Source: Artemisia argyi (taxonomy: Eukaryota; Streptophyta; Magnoliopsida; Asterales; Asteraceae). Taken from it: DNA of 64,000 bases. The stretch covers positions 1,272,501-1,336,500 of the forward strand of contig CM060703.1 in assembly GCA_030686995.1 (NCBI GenBank). The letters run 5' to 3'. A program made the translations under genes and the position numbers. Below, one piece after another: positions 43,042-55,664 of this stretch. The notes under the pieces are model-generated. The model ran no database searches. It had not been told where the DNA came from and saw nothing but the letters and a program-made list of their open reading frames with translations. Within the stretch, counting starts at the first letter, position 1. Each line of letters begins with the position of its first letter.

Positions 43042-44006
43042 TCTTCCATATAATGGTTAATGCACGTAACAATTTACAAATGATTCATAGAACTCAGCAA
43101 AGGACAACCCCTAAGCAACAGTTTGGTCATTATACTACATTAATCCTATTTATGAAAAAAAATATTCAAATTATTAAACACTAGTAAAGATTGTGATAAA
43201 AGTATATATAAAAGGGGTTGCATAATAATCATAATCATGTTTCTCAAATCCCTATTACAATCAATATATATAACTACAAAGAAGAGAATAGACACGTAAA
43301 TATGACATTTGAATAAGTAATTGTCAAGTGCACACCAACGTAAAGAAGAACGGATCGGAATCAGTAGTAGTACGTTTAGGGATCCACATGCATAATAAGA
43401 AAAGAATTAATCTAAGGTTTAATTAAGAAAGAACTCATACCTCAAACCTACGTACGGTCGTAACTTTCAATCCCGGTCGAGCGAACAAGTAGTTTGGATT
43501 TATCGATCAAACTGAAATCCAATTTATAGGCAGTTACGAGATTAATCTATGGTATGTTTCATCTCACAAAACTTTTGGTTAAGCCCTTCAAATTTCCAAA
43601 ACTTTTAAATTTTACAATATACTTTTCGTTATCGGATTTTGCATGAGATTATATATAAAAATAAACTCTAGTTATTTTATATGGTTTTACCTTTGACATA
43701 TCCATATCTAATATAATGCACGTAACTAACTCAAATTCTAGTTTAAAAGAAAGTAGAGTAGAGTGTTATATTTACATATATATAAATATAAATTTGTAGT
43801 TGCCTTAGGAAGGTCAAAATAACTTACATCAAGCTCATAATACCAAACTAACTATTTGGTCACATTTTATACTTAACTACTCCCTCCGTTCCATAATTAT
43901 TATACATACTTTTGAGGTCATTATTTTAAACAAGACTTGGGATCGCGGCTCGTACCAGTAAAGCCACATAAATCATAGAAGGCACACAGATTTATTTTTA
44001 TTTGTG
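43042..44006. other. Upstream flank of the F-box gene
   Basis: No gene. 43240-43650 is similar to 14160-14600 and 57860-58240, so this flank was duplicated. A truncated Stowaway-like end (tactccctccgttcc) lies near 43878. Confidence 0.6.
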
Positions 44007-44108
44007 TTATATAATATTTGATGACAATTATACCAATGAAAATAACTATGAAATGAAGAATTAGGGAGCTTCCCATATGAACTTATATAATATTTGATGA
44101 CAATTATA
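44007..44108. repeat. 26-bp direct repeats flanking a 50-bp scrap of the F-box gene
   Basis: 44007-44032 and 44083-44108 are identical. Between them, about 38 bp (gaagaattagggagcttccc core) match the F-box exon 1 region around 42357-42395. This looks like filler DNA captured during break repair. Confidence 0.8.
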
Positions 44109-44111
44109 AAA

Positions 44112-44372
44112 TACTTCCTCCGTCCAATAATTGTAGTGCACTGTTGACTTTTAAAGTCTTTATTTTTCAACTTTGACCTTAAATATTTTTATTTGTGTTA
44201 CATATTACTTGATGCAGAATATAAAAAATGAATTGAGTTTTAAATGTATTTTCAATTGGTATAATTTTTATCAATCTTATTTAACACAAATAAATATAAA
44301 TAAGGTTAAAGTTGCAAAACAAAGATTTGAAAAATAAACAGTGGAATATAATTATGGGACAGATGGAATGGA
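44112..44372. mobile_element. Stowaway-like fold-back MITE
   Basis: The left end (tacttcctccgtccaataattgta) and right end (attatgggacagatggaa) are imperfect inverted repeats extending about 100 bp inward on each side. The CTCCCTCCGT-type terminus is typical of plant Tc1/mariner-derived MITEs. Confidence 0.7.
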
Positions 44373-44460
44373 ATAACTTGTTATGAAAATAGTGGGTTTT
44401 GAACTTGTGATATTATTGCTGGGTCGAATGTCGATGTACAGATGGGTGACTTTGTTAGAG

Positions 44461-44503
<43 letters not shown>

Positions 44504-44788
44504 TGAAACATGATTGTTTTTGCTCTTTCTTTAAATAAAAAAGCAATGCTTTTTATAGATCGATGATGGCTTTTTGGTATGGATCTAAAAAAACCATTTG
44601 TCCATAATACCAAGTCTGAGTTCTTTATTTGTTCTTTTAAATTTTCTACTCTTGTATGAGTTGGGGAGAGATGTTGACTGTGTTGGAGGATGGAAATAGG
44701 ATTGGATTGAAGTTGTTGTTTGATATGGTTGTGTAAATAATTGATGGCAGTGACTTTTGTAATTAAGTCTTGGGTTGATTGTTCTTAG

Positions 44789-44828
<40 letters not shown>

Positions 44829-44834
44829 AATTTT
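44373..44834. other. Gene-free stretch with two long homopolymer runs
   Basis: Contains a 41-nt A run (44461-44501) and a 37-nt T run (44791-44827). Nothing else recognised. Confidence 0.6.
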
Positions 44835-45035
44835 CACTACACCAATATAAAGGTTTTAGGACGGGAAAAATTTAGTGTCAACATTGTCGTCCATAATTGT
44901 TGACATAGGCTTACTTTCTTTAAGCAAAGATTCTAGTCAAACATCCACACAGTTAGAGACGACAATGTCGTCCTTTACTATTTTAAAAAATAAGTATTTG
45001 TTTTTGAATATTTAAATTTTTTTTAAATCAAAACG

Positions 45036-45075
<40 letters not shown>

Positions 45076-45475
45076 TTAATCTTAAAAACGAATTATAAAA
45101 AAAAACTTAAGGACCATAATGTCGTCCCTAACTGTTTTGTAAAATTTATTTTTCTTAATATTCAAAATAACATTAAAAATCCAAAAATCTATTTAAAAAT
45201 ACTTATATATAAATTAATTTTAAAAAAGTATTTGCTTTAAAATTATATGTTTGTGTAAAAATTAATTTTTAAAAATACATAAATTAAAAATTTACAAAAT
45301 CAATACTTTAGTATTTATAAAAAATATTTTTGTAGTCAAATATATTAATTATAAAATTTAAAATACTTTGCTAATTTAAATAATGTTTTTAATTTATTTA
45401 ATATTAATTAAATAATTAATTTATTAGTATTAAATATAAAAAAAGGAAAAAGAATAGAAAAAACTTAGTGCAAGC
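44835..45475. mobile_element. CACTA-like transposon end, non-coding
   Basis: Begins CACTACACCAATATAAAGG, close to the CACTACAAG-type end of plant CACTA elements. It has repeated subterminal words built on acgacaatgtcgtcc (about 44960, 45118 and a variant near 45484). The rest is AT-rich with a 31-nt A run (45040-45070). The opposite end was not found and there is no transposase. Confidence 0.5.
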
Positions 45476-46310
45476 ATCTATATCGACAATGTCACAAACG
45501 ACTTCGTCTTTATACTTTCTGATGGCAAAAGGGACCGTACATCTTCGGTGACATTGATTTCACCAACTGATTTGATCCACCCAATACGATATGGGTTTCG
45601 ATGTTTTTCTGTAGGTAGCTTCAAACGTTGTACAATGTCCCTTTAAATGATATTTTCGGTGCTTCCACTATCTATTATGACATCAAAGATCTTTTGATGG
45701 ACGACACACCGCTGAGATTGCTCATTTACTTTAGGAGTAGCATGGTACGACGAATGACACAAGACTTTGCTGCATATTCACCATCAATATTACCTAATTC
45801 GGGTTGACACGCATCATATTCTTCATCAACACTCTCTTCCTCGTTTTCTTCTTCCTTGTCATATTCACCTTCCTTTAACGTTAAATTAACCTTACCTCCA
45901 GTTGCCCTACAATCACTCGAGCGATGACTTGGTAATCCACACTTGAAAGTTGAAACACTTACCAACTATGGGACGTTCATAATTAAGGGTTTGTAGACTT
46001 GTTGATCACGGTTGAGGTGTTTATGGATTGTTTCTTTTTGTCTAAAGCATCAATCTTTAGCCGTATTGGTTGCTCTCTAGTTTGAACGTGGATTGTGTTG
46101 ACAAGCTGCTGTTTCGGTTTGAAGAAAAGACGGTTGGACGGGTTCTTTTAGCAAGCTGATTTTCTGCCCTAATTGCAAGATTATAAGCATTATCTAACGT
46201 GTAAACGGGGACAAGAGATATTCTATCTTGGATTTCAGGTGACAATCCATTGATATACCGTGTTACTATTTTGGGTGGGCTAGCAAGCATATTTGAGAAG
46301 CTATAACGCT
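45476..46310 (-). pseudogene. Ty3/gypsy gag-protease remnant
   Basis: 46057-46290 encodes a gag piece (VTRYINGLSPEIQDRI...AIRAENQLAKR). 45726-45965 encodes a knuckle-like CGLPSHRSSDC followed by an acidic stretch. 45500-45720 gives a protease-like stretch (FDVIIDSGSTENII, then an in-frame stop, then KLPTEKHRNPYRIGWI). Order gag, knuckle, protease fits Ty3/gypsy. Frame changes and the lack of RT or LTRs show a dead fragment. Confidence 0.8.
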
Positions 46311-47018
46311 AACACGTTAAAATTGTGGAAGTAATACAAGTGGGTTGAACTCCCAAAGTCATAGCATGTTGGGCCAAATCAACATCCCAAAATTAAACAG
46401 TTGATAACCAAACTTAAATTCACCCTTGGTGTAGACTCGATATCCCAACATAACAATGTAATAGCAATGCACAATTTCTTATGTTTCTAATAACATTCTG
46501 CAATTCTAGTCAATATCTCCCAAATAACCAAATTTCCCCAAACAAATTCATTTTCTCATCTTTCACCTTGATAGATGCCAACGCGTAGCTATCAGTCGGC
46601 CCTATTCTCATTTTTCGTATTGGTTTCGCAACATGCTGATTGACTGATCGTCTAACTATCTGAATAACTTTACAAATTCTGTACTTGTTGTAAAGAAGAA
46701 TTTCAAAGAATAGCAATATATTTTGTAGAAAAACAACAATCATTATATGAATGCAAGGTAGGAAATACAATGTTGGATTTGCATAATAATACATCTCAAC
46801 TCAACTCGATCATGGAAACACATGCAGCTAACCCCTCCTCTTGGAAGTCATATATAACGAATTTACACAGCACGTACATTAGGCTTACATTATTTTCTTT
46901 GGATAAATTTCTCAAATCCAAAGCGATGTTCAATCTACACCGCTTCGGATTTGGGGATTTCATCCATAAAGAAAAACGAATTACCCTATTTTATTCTTAT
47001 TATTTCTTCCGAGAGAGA
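46311..47018. other. Downstream flank / 3' UTR of the PEPCK gene
   Basis: No gene. The part around 46690-46795 is the source of the tail of the inverted PEPCK fragment at 40450-40535. Confidence 0.55.
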
Positions 47019-50000
47019 TTAAAAGTTGGGACCAGCGGCCAGGATTTCCTCAGTCAGGTTGTTATCTGTTCCAATCTTGTAGTCCAAAAACACCTCAAAA
47101 TTCTTCTTGAACAACCCTCCCAACTTCGTCAGCGTCTCCTTGTGAGCCCCCTTGTCCGCCCACTGCACATGAAATTTAAATCATGTCACTCGATCTCAAG
47201 TCCAGATATAGGAGCACATGCAGTTACATAAATATATAAACTTACGGAGTTTGCCGGATCAAGAATCTCTGATGGCACGCCTTCAATTGCAGTTGGGATT
47301 TCAAGTCCAAATATTTCAGTCCTTGTGTATTCGGCTTCCAAAAGGCTCCCTGAGTGGATAGCATCAATGATTTTCCGTGTGTATGCCAACTTTATACGGT
47401 TACCCGATCCATAACTGTATAGAATAATAATATACAATGTATTAGAAATGAGTATTTGAAAAGAAAAATTATACAATCTAGTAGACCTTTTGCTCCTTAC
47501 CTTCCACCTGACCAGCCAGTGTTAACAAGCCATCCGGTTGCACCGTGCTTTTGCATCTTTTCAGCTAACATGGCTGCATACTTTGTCGGGTGAAGCATAA
47601 TAAAGGCTGCACCAAAACATGCCGAAAACGTTGCTTGTGGCTCTTTTATCCCGTCTTCTGTTCCAGCCACGAGAGCAGTGTAGCCACTGATGAAATGGTA
47701 CATAGTTTGAGCTAAGTTTAGCTTGCTTACAGGTGGAAGCACACCAAACGCATCACAAGCCAATAAGATGACATTCTTTGGATGAGGCCCGACACATGGT
47801 ATCTTAGCATTCGGTATGTATTCTATAGGATATGCAGCCCGAGTGTTCTCTAAAAGTTTACTCCAATTATCAGTTCACTTGTTTCAAAAAATGTATAAAA
47901 CTTCTACTAAACGGATTAATTACTTCTGCTTACCTGTTACGGATTTGTCCGAATAATCGACCTCTCGGGTATGCTCATCAAACACTACATTTTCCATCAC
48001 TGTCCCGAACTTGATGGCATTGAAGATATCAGGCTCCTTCTCCCTTGACAGATCAATACACTTTGCATAGCAACCACCTTCGATATTAGACACACCATTC
48101 TCACTCCAACAATGCTCGTCATCTCCAATTAGATATCTGTTGTGATCTGTAGACAGTGTGGTCTTTCCGGTACCTAGGTGTACACATATTATAAAACTAA
48201 ACCGTCAGTTGGTCAAAGGTAAAACTGGCGTTGAAAATGTCATTCAGCTAAAAAAAAGTGACAAGTGATAATACTAAACGGGTAAAAAGTAGTGGGTTTG
48301 ACCCAAAACGTCAACCCGTTTAAAAATGACTGGTTTTACCCGGACCTGTTTTGACCCATTACCCATCCCGCTTGTTAAGTTATACCTGATAATCCAAAGA
48401 AGAGTGCCACGTCACCATCTTTCCCCATATTGCAACCGGAGTGAAGAGAGAGTATTTGGCGTTTAGGCATGAGATAATGCATAACACCAAAAAGGCCTTT
48501 CTTCATTTCACCGGCGTATTGGGTTCCAAGGATGACCATTTCCCTCCTACCAAGGTTGAGATCTACGCTTGTCGAGGATGTCATATAATGAGTGTAACGG
48601 TTGCACGGGAACATTCCAGCGTTGTATATTGTAAAGTCTGGAGTACCGAAATCCTCAAGCTCTTCAGCAGTGGGTCGGATGCACCTGAAATTACATTATA
48701 TGGTTAGTAATTATCTTTTTTAAAAGCTAGCATTTTATTTTTGGAGCCCTTACATGTTATGCATGAACAATGAATGATATGCTCTAGCTGATACAATACG
48801 GACTTTGATACGATGAACTGGGTCCCAGTTGAGAAACTGATCGTTCACGTAAACCTGAGAGGCAAATATATATAATATCAGAAAGTCGACTTATTCTATA
48901 CTAATGATAAAAATTATATTTGATTGAGGACAGCTAGAGTCAAATTAGTCTGTAGTTTATATAAAATCCAAATGGTTCAACAAAACTAGAGAACATACAT
49001 GTTATTTTCAGTGCATTACTATCTCACGGATACATAAGTTAATCTACTTACGCCATAAAATGTGCTTATCTAGTTATATCTTAAATGTTAGTGTTTCGTA
49101 AAACCCAGACAAGCACTATAATATATCCAGGAAATGGTTGTGCAGCACATGAAGATGACCTAAGGTTGATAAAAACTGATGTATTAGTTTAAAAAGTTGA
49201 CCTTTAAGTTTGAAACATACATATTATCTGTAAATTGACAACTTATCCAGTAGATGAATGCCTAGTTTTTCTGCGGGTCCCTGGATTTGCTGAATGAATC
49301 AAAGTTATGTCACATTCCTTTTTTGTGCAAATTTAATATTATGTATTCTAACCATTGTGACATATATGCATATAGAAAATGATTTTCCTGAATCAAAATC
49401 GCGAATTAGTAGATATGGTCGGTATGGCATATTCTATCGGCCTAATATCTTAACATAGATGCATATAGAAACAGGTTTTTTTCTTAACGACAAACTTACA
49501 CACCCATCTACGGTACACGTTTTTCCATCTTGGGGATCGGATGTAACAAAACTACTTATGATCTTACAAATCCAAAGCTATCTAACTATATATTTGCAAT
49601 AACTGCTTGGACCCATTTTATCTTATAATAAGACACTATTTTTACGGTAAAAGGACTAGCAGAGAATCATGTATGAACTGCAACCAAGTAGTCCTAACAT
49701 ATGCATATGTAAACAATTAATGAAGTGAAGTATTAGATTAAAAGGAGAGACCTTATCAAGCGAGCACAAGTAATCCACAGCTCGTTCTCGGTTGACCAAG
49801 AATGTATGTTCATCCATCTCGATGTTGGGAGACCCCCTGCGCGCAGGATTTATTGATTACATTAACATTCAAAATTGATCGAGCATCATCAACCACTTGA
49901 AACACAAACAAGGATTGGAAGAACTTACTTTCCCCACCAAAGTTCATCTTCGGTTGTCTCGTCTCTAACAACACGTTTGTCCCTTGGTGATCGCCCTGTC

Positions 50001-50367
50001 TTGGCACCAGATAATGTGGCCAAAGCACCACTAGACGTAATAAACGATCCTTTCTCATACTTTATGGCTTGCTCATAAAGTTCTGTATGTATAACCATAC
50101 GTACATCAGGATTAACTAAACAATAACTAGTACGCATTTTTTTCATCTATATAATATCTAGACGAGTTAATAATTTATTTACCAGCAGGGGATAGGTTAT
50201 AGAGGATATGAGTGAACTTGAGGGAACTGTCACTGGTACTGAGTGTAGGAGCATGCACGTGACGGTGTTGGTGAGTCACTTGAGCTCTCGGAGTTTCACT
50301 TTTCCGGTCTGGATCTCCCTTCACCACCTTCGGCCCCGATTCCCTCGTCAATGATGCCAACGAGGCA
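47019..50367 (-). CDS. PCK1: Phosphoenolpyruvate carboxykinase (ATP), nine exons, first exon not found
   Basis: Exons on the minus strand: 50367-50183, 50082-49929, 49836-49752, 48854-48754, 48684-48386, 48173-47934, 47849-47501, 47414-47246, 47162-47019. All have GT-AG borders and join in frame to 574 codons plus TAA (47019-47021). The enzyme converts oxaloacetate and ATP to PEP, ADP and CO2 in the cytosol, in gluconeogenesis from stored lipid and in organic and amino acid metabolism. Seen motifs: the P-loop GLSGTGKTT, metal-binding LIGDDEHCW, and [10 protein letters not shown]. Plant PEPCK is usually about 670 aa; here roughly 95 N-terminal residues are missing. The first visible exon begins in mid-codon just before [13 protein letters not shown], after a plausible acceptor (gttcttgaag). 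I find no N-terminal exon up to 51000, where a duplicated foreign segment begins. The core is intact, so this is either a gene with a very distant exon 1 or a 5'-truncated copy. Confidence 0.9.
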
Positions 50368-50999
50368 CTTCAAGAACAACACATATTCATTTTTAGCTAT
50401 ACCAATACCCAAAAACTTATTCATTTCTAATACAAAAATGATATATGGTCTAAATTTTCGTCAAAAATCCAGATTTTTTTTCAAAATGAACGTGTTCACA
50501 ATATTTTGTGTTGCATGTCTTAGTTTATTTAGTGACACAAACTTTAACAAATTACGAACCTAGTTAGCTAGCTAGATGAAAGTAAATATATACTCGTACT
50601 ACATTACTGCAAACTAGTGTAATTATTAACGCAAAGTAAAGTAGAATATTCTCCCTCCGTCCTAAAATAAAATAATTGTCCATAAAAAATACATTGAATA
50701 AGAAAACATCATTATTATAATTTTTTTTTTTTTTTTTTTTTTTTTGTATTTACAAAATAACAGTTTTACCTTTAATTATACATAATTTAAGAAAAACGTA
50801 AGTATTACTATTTTATCTCTTACTTTTTGTAAAATTATTTTTTACTTTTAACTAATTATTTTATTTCTTCTTTGTAGTTTGTAATAATAATTTTAAAGCA
50901 AGTTTAATACGGTAAATTTGGTCAAACTTTCATATCTATATTTAGTAGTGAACAACTAAATTTTAACATCTAAAAAAAATAACTATTAATTTAGTACGC
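50368..50999. other. AT-rich DNA upstream of the visible PEPCK exons
   Basis: No PEPCK N-terminal exon is recognisable. A truncated Stowaway-like end (ctccctccgtcc) lies near 50650 and a 25-nt T run at 50721-50745. Confidence 0.55.
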
Positions 51000-51840
51000 T
51001 TGCCACGTGTACTTATTATTCGATTGCCTATGTACGCTTGCCACGTGTACAGATTACTTTTAGAGAAAATTCTCAAATGAAGATAAAAAGTTGAGGCTTT
51101 TACAAAATGAAGCAAAAAATAAGTGGTTTTCCCAAAAGAGCCATGTGCGAATGTGCGATTCCAGTAGAATTGTGACACGTGTCCATACCTGAGATACAAA
51201 ACCAATCATTTGTTGGCCCACATCCCTGACCATTAGTACACTCCCCCACCCACGCAGATGTGCAAATTCCGGCTAATGTGCGAACGTTAAAAAAATATTT
51301 CTTTTTCGAGTCACCATTAACACCCATCAACACCACCATCACCACCACATATCCACAATCAAAAAAATTTAGTATGAAACCTGCATATTTTTTTTACTAA
51401 AACAAAACACCCACCACACAAATCTTATCGCAAACAAAAAACAAAAAACCAAAAAAAAAAAAAAATCCAATCCTAAACAAAACAACCTCCAACATCAACA
51501 TAAATCTAATCCTAAATTCACACTCAAATCCCATTCGGTCCAACCAAAATAAATCCAAATCCGAACCAAAAACAACCAACAACAAGAACAATAAACAATA
51601 ACAAGAAGGCAACATCAAGGCTAATACCGTAAGTCAACTTATGCGTGAAGCTCACGCGACCTACCTATCTTCAAGATCTAGTCGAGTGGTGGTCAAGAAC
51701 AGTGGTGGTGATCTAGTCGAGTGGTGATCCCCAATGAAGGTTTGATGGTTTTTTTGGGTTTTTTCTTTTATTTGTGATAAGATTTGTGTGGTTGGTGTCT
51801 TGTTTTAGTAAAAAAAAAATATATATATATATATATGAAA
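51000..51840. other. Duplicated G-box block followed by gene-free sequence
   Basis: 51000-51060 resembles 17590-17655 and carries gccacgtgtac twice (about 51002 and 51041), each with a CACGTG G-box core. 51060-51840 has no copy elsewhere in the window. It holds A-rich low-complexity DNA (51420-51620) and an AT dinucleotide run (about 51818-51834). No gene seen. Confidence 0.5.
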
Positions 51841-51861
51841 GTTTCATACTAAGAGTTGTAA

Positions 51862-52330
51862 ATTAGGAGCAAGTGCACGAGCAGTTTAGACGCGTGCAAT
51901 ATATTTATCTTTATGTTACATCAAATTAATATCTTCTTATTCTCAACATTGAAATTGCATTGCGGGTACTGTGTCAAATATGAAGTTGTGAATTCCTTTT
52001 TTGAAAAGGCTGAAGCTTGCACGTTTGTTTGTCGATTTGAGCGACCAAGTGACAGAGCATCCGATTAGTAGCACTTTGCCTATCACGTTAGCAATAGTAG
52101 TAGAATATGAAGAGATAATCTTTGATGTATGTTGCATCTTTCAACCAGAGCTTAATTGGTTTCTTCTGGAAATGTTGGAATAGATCTTAGAGTAGAAAAT
52201 ATGTAAATTTTAGTAATGCAAACAATCCTTTTTTTAGTATAAATTTCGCTCACTTTTGCCTATACAAGAAAGATTGAGATTGCTTATCTTCTACTCATGA
52301 CACTAAGATGTTGTTCTGTGTTTACTGCAG
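51862..52330. repeat. Second copy of the block upstream of the GT43 exons
   Basis: Matches 25855-26420, minus about 100 bp. A 60-aa ORF (52001-52183) is not recognised as any family. Confidence 0.65.
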
Positions 52331-52433
52331 TCGGTTTGGCACTTGGCCAGTTGCAATGGTTGCACAAAGCAAAAACAAGGCCACTTTGGAAGGTCCGGTT
52401 TGCAATGGAAGTCAAGTGATTGGGTGGCACACA
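52331..52433 (+). pseudogene. GT43 (IRX9H-like) exon fragment, truncated
   Basis: Nearly identical to the first 103 bp of the exon at 26421 (acceptor tttactgcag, then [16 protein letters not shown] and GSQVIGWHT). It breaks at ggcacaca and continues into sequence matching 36714 onward. It therefore carries a deletion relative to the first copy. Confidence 0.85.
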
Positions 52434-53552
52434 TACAGCTGTCTGAAAGATCATTCATGCTCATGTAATTTAGTTTGCAAAACATGGCATAGGTTGTTAT
52501 AAGCACATACAAACGCTGGTGCATTGTCTCCTCTTCTTCGGCTTTGTTTCAAGTATTGACTTAAGTGAGAACAGAGGTACATAATGCATTATAGCAACAC
52601 AGCTAACACATTATAGCAGCGTACATAATGCTAAACCTCGTTTGAGATGTCTCCTTTTTTGTTCATTTTATTTTATGCATTTAATGTAATGTGGCGAAAC
52701 AGTTGTGGCGAATATTGAAGTAATTATGTTGCAACTCATGAACATTGATTGATAGCATATCAGAGGGCATATACATCTAATGTGTAGAATTGCTGTACTG
52801 ATGCAATGCAGAGCATAAAAAATGTGTAGCGCTGTTGTACTGATGCAATGAAGTTCAAATTTTTTTAGGGAGGTACACGGTTAGGTAAGAGCACAATAAA
52901 CCCATCCCTTGGTACAAGCATAAAATTATGTTGGATAGAATCAGGTTAAAAATTAAACGCAAGTGTACTAATGTGTAATAATCAGCTGCAAGAACATCAA
53001 CAACAAGAATACCAAATGCTACAACTACAAGTAACTCACTTCTGATTTCCAACACTCACTCAAAACCAAACACTTTAAACAGCCATACACCCTTTTACTA
53101 GCTTTACTCACAAAAGAAAGAAAGAAAAAAAAAATAATAAACAGGACCATTTGACAGGAAAAAGCGATTGAGCCGCATGTGGCGCCGTCCGGAAGCGTTT
53201 TTCTGGACCATTTCGGTTGGTCACGACTGTTCATGACTCGAAAACACGAGCCACAGTGTGTAGCTCGTGCCGTCCGGTCGTTTTTTGTCGGAAAACGTGG
53301 GTAAATTGACATGTTCATTTTAGAGTTTGTATAAAGAAAAAACAAACATAGAAATAGAAATAGAAATAGAAATAATAGTAAATAATTGAGAAAAGGGCCG
53401 ACAATGACTTTGTATATATAGTCTCAAACAAATTGTACACACTTTTATTTAATTTAAAAGAAGATAAGTACATGATAATTATAAACCATAATAATGTAGC
53501 ATTGCTGACACGTGGCCTCCTCTTTCATTTCAAACCAAACCATCGGATGGAA
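52434..53552. repeat. Second copy of the 36714-38900 block and 3' flank of the DC1 gene
   Basis: Similar in order to 36714-36790, 36970-37060, 37620-38395 and 38712-38902. It lacks the Mutator-like MITE. 53360-53552 is the immediate downstream flank of the DC1 gene. No other gene. Confidence 0.65.
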
Positions 53553-55664
53553 TCAGATCTCCTCAACAATTTCATCATTGCTCCAATTGCAGTCCCGACA
53601 ACAACGCAAATCAATTACAAACTTGCATTGCTGACATTTTAAAATCAGTTTGTATTTCACAGCTGTTCCACACTCGGTGCATGGACCATCGCTCTCAATC
53701 CCTTGAACAAACGAGAGAGGATGCGGGTGACGACGTTCAAACTTGTGAATACCCCCAAACTTTATATTCACAAACTTATAAGCTCCTTCATAATCGTCGT
53801 CATACACATCATAGTCTGATACAGATCTTACAGATGTTTCAGATTGAAGTATGTGTGGTGCACAAAAAGTATGGATTGACCAGGCACACTCATTACAGTG
53901 GTAGAAACACGACTCTGGATTTAATCTCTCCTCACAAATTTCACAAAAGTATTCACTTTTATGATTTTCAACTGGTCCGTAACTTAATCTCATAGGGTGC
54001 TTGTCAATCTTATGCCTGATTTCACGAGGCAATAACAAAGCACACCCGACATGTACACGAACATCTTCACAAGTGTCACAAAGGAATGAACATGGAGAAT
54101 TAGAAATGAAACCTTGACACATAAGACACTGTCTATTGTACTTTCTTTTAAAAGCACCGGAAAGGAGGTGACCTGAATGAGCTTCGTGTGTGATGTTTTG
54201 AGGTATGAAACTACAAGTAACATCAATATGATAATCACATTCAACACAACTGTAGACAAACCCATTACACTCTAACCCACAAACATCGCAACGAAACACG
54301 GATAAAAACTTTTTAGGGGCATTTGAATGGAGAATGAGTGTATGTTCGGGGTGACCAGGGTATTTTTCTACTTGAGTAGGAAGCTGGGTGCACCACTCAT
54401 GCAGAACAAAGTTACAGTCGTCATTGACACACTTGTAAAATGGAACACTTGTGACTGGTCTCACACACGCACTGCATAATAGTTGAACCTTCTTCATTGG
54501 GTTATGACAAGATACAACATTTGTTTTTGAGGAACTTGGTGTGTTTGTAGTATCATTGCATTCAGTACGGACCAGAATTAGGGGGTGTGGATGAAAGTTG
54601 TGTTTTACTTCGTACCCCTCATCTGCTCCATGTTTAGCAAACATGTGTTTTGGTATGCTATAACTTTCATCAGGGAATGGGAGACGGAGGAGATCCGGAT
54701 AATCAGAATCTTCATAATTTTTCATGATGACCACTCTGTTTTCGGTATCTAGAAAGCAAAAATTGTGGTTAAAATGAGAAGCTAAATTGTCGGACTATCA
54801 AAAAGTATAAACACTCATAGTATCTGACTTACCTCTCGATGTCGCACAAGGAATATGTGCATAGTATCTGCATTTTTCACATTTATAAATCCAGGTGTTT
54901 GGATAAAAACCATCTTTACATACCCTGCAGCTAGGATTATATTGATCTATCTGATCTTTGTATGGGAAGGAATAAGAAAGGATGAGCGGGTGAGGATGAG
55001 AGAAAATATCATTTGTAGCATTTTGTATCATGAGATTTTCAGGTAGGAAAGCACAGTCACTGTGGATGAAGAGGCCAAAACACGTTGTACATATATAAAA
55101 AGTACCTTTGTGTTCTTTGCCACAAGCGTTGCATTCAGACAAAAGTCGTTTGGGGGTAGCCGCTAATGGGTGCGGATGGCTAGGGTGATAAATCAGCCCG
55201 TCTTCTACGGAGGCTATAGTGCAATTAACATGAATTAGAAATTCACACCCTGAACAATAGTAACAGAGCCCAAAAGCAGCATTTCTTCCACATAAAACAC
55301 AATGACACCAATATATTGTGTCAGTTACGTGAAATAAAGTAAGAGTATGAGCAGGGTGGGATGTGTGTTTTAACGTAATGGGAAGCTCGCGGCAGAATTT
55401 ATGGAGTGAGTAGTCACATGAATGGGCACACTCATAGTAATATCTGTGAAACCAATTGATTTCTTTACGACACCGAGCACATTGACGACATCGAAAGTTT
55501 TGACGTGTAACTAGCTCAACACCGCCATTGTCATCGTCTTCGTCATCGTCGTCATATACTTCTTCATGCAGTGGATAGCTTGGTTGCAAATCAATGAGAT
55601 TGAGTGGATGCTCGTGTTCAAAGATCTGCGTAATGTAACGTAGCATAATTTGCATAATTGACAT
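53553..55664 (-). CDS. DC1-domain (C1-like zinc finger) protein, two exons, 675 aa
   Basis: Exon 1 is 55664-54833 and exon 2 is 54748-53553. The 84-bp intron has GT-AG ends and joins CATSR to DTENRVVIM in frame (2028 nt including the stop). The protein is a chain of about nine DC1 units, four in exon 1 and five in exon 2. Each has HPHPL-type starts and paired cysteines (for example CRQCARCRKEINW, CNACGKEHKGTFYIC, CDVCGLECNGFVYSC, CEICEERLNPESC, CTECGTAVKYKLILKC). An acidic run (DDDDEDDD) lies near residues 38-45. DC1 proteins are a large plant family thought to bind zinc and linked to stress and hormone responses; substrates are not known. No signal peptide or membrane segment is evident. Its last exon end is duplicated at 38903 and its upstream region at 57575. 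Confidence 0.88.

Noticed and set aside
51397..51618. 73-aa hydrophobic ORF on the minus strand
   Set aside because: Made of A-rich low-complexity DNA; not a credible gene.
54734..54734. DC1 coding at 53553-54734 and 54798-55664 as two genes
   Set aside because: An 84-bp intron with GT-AG ends joins them in frame.
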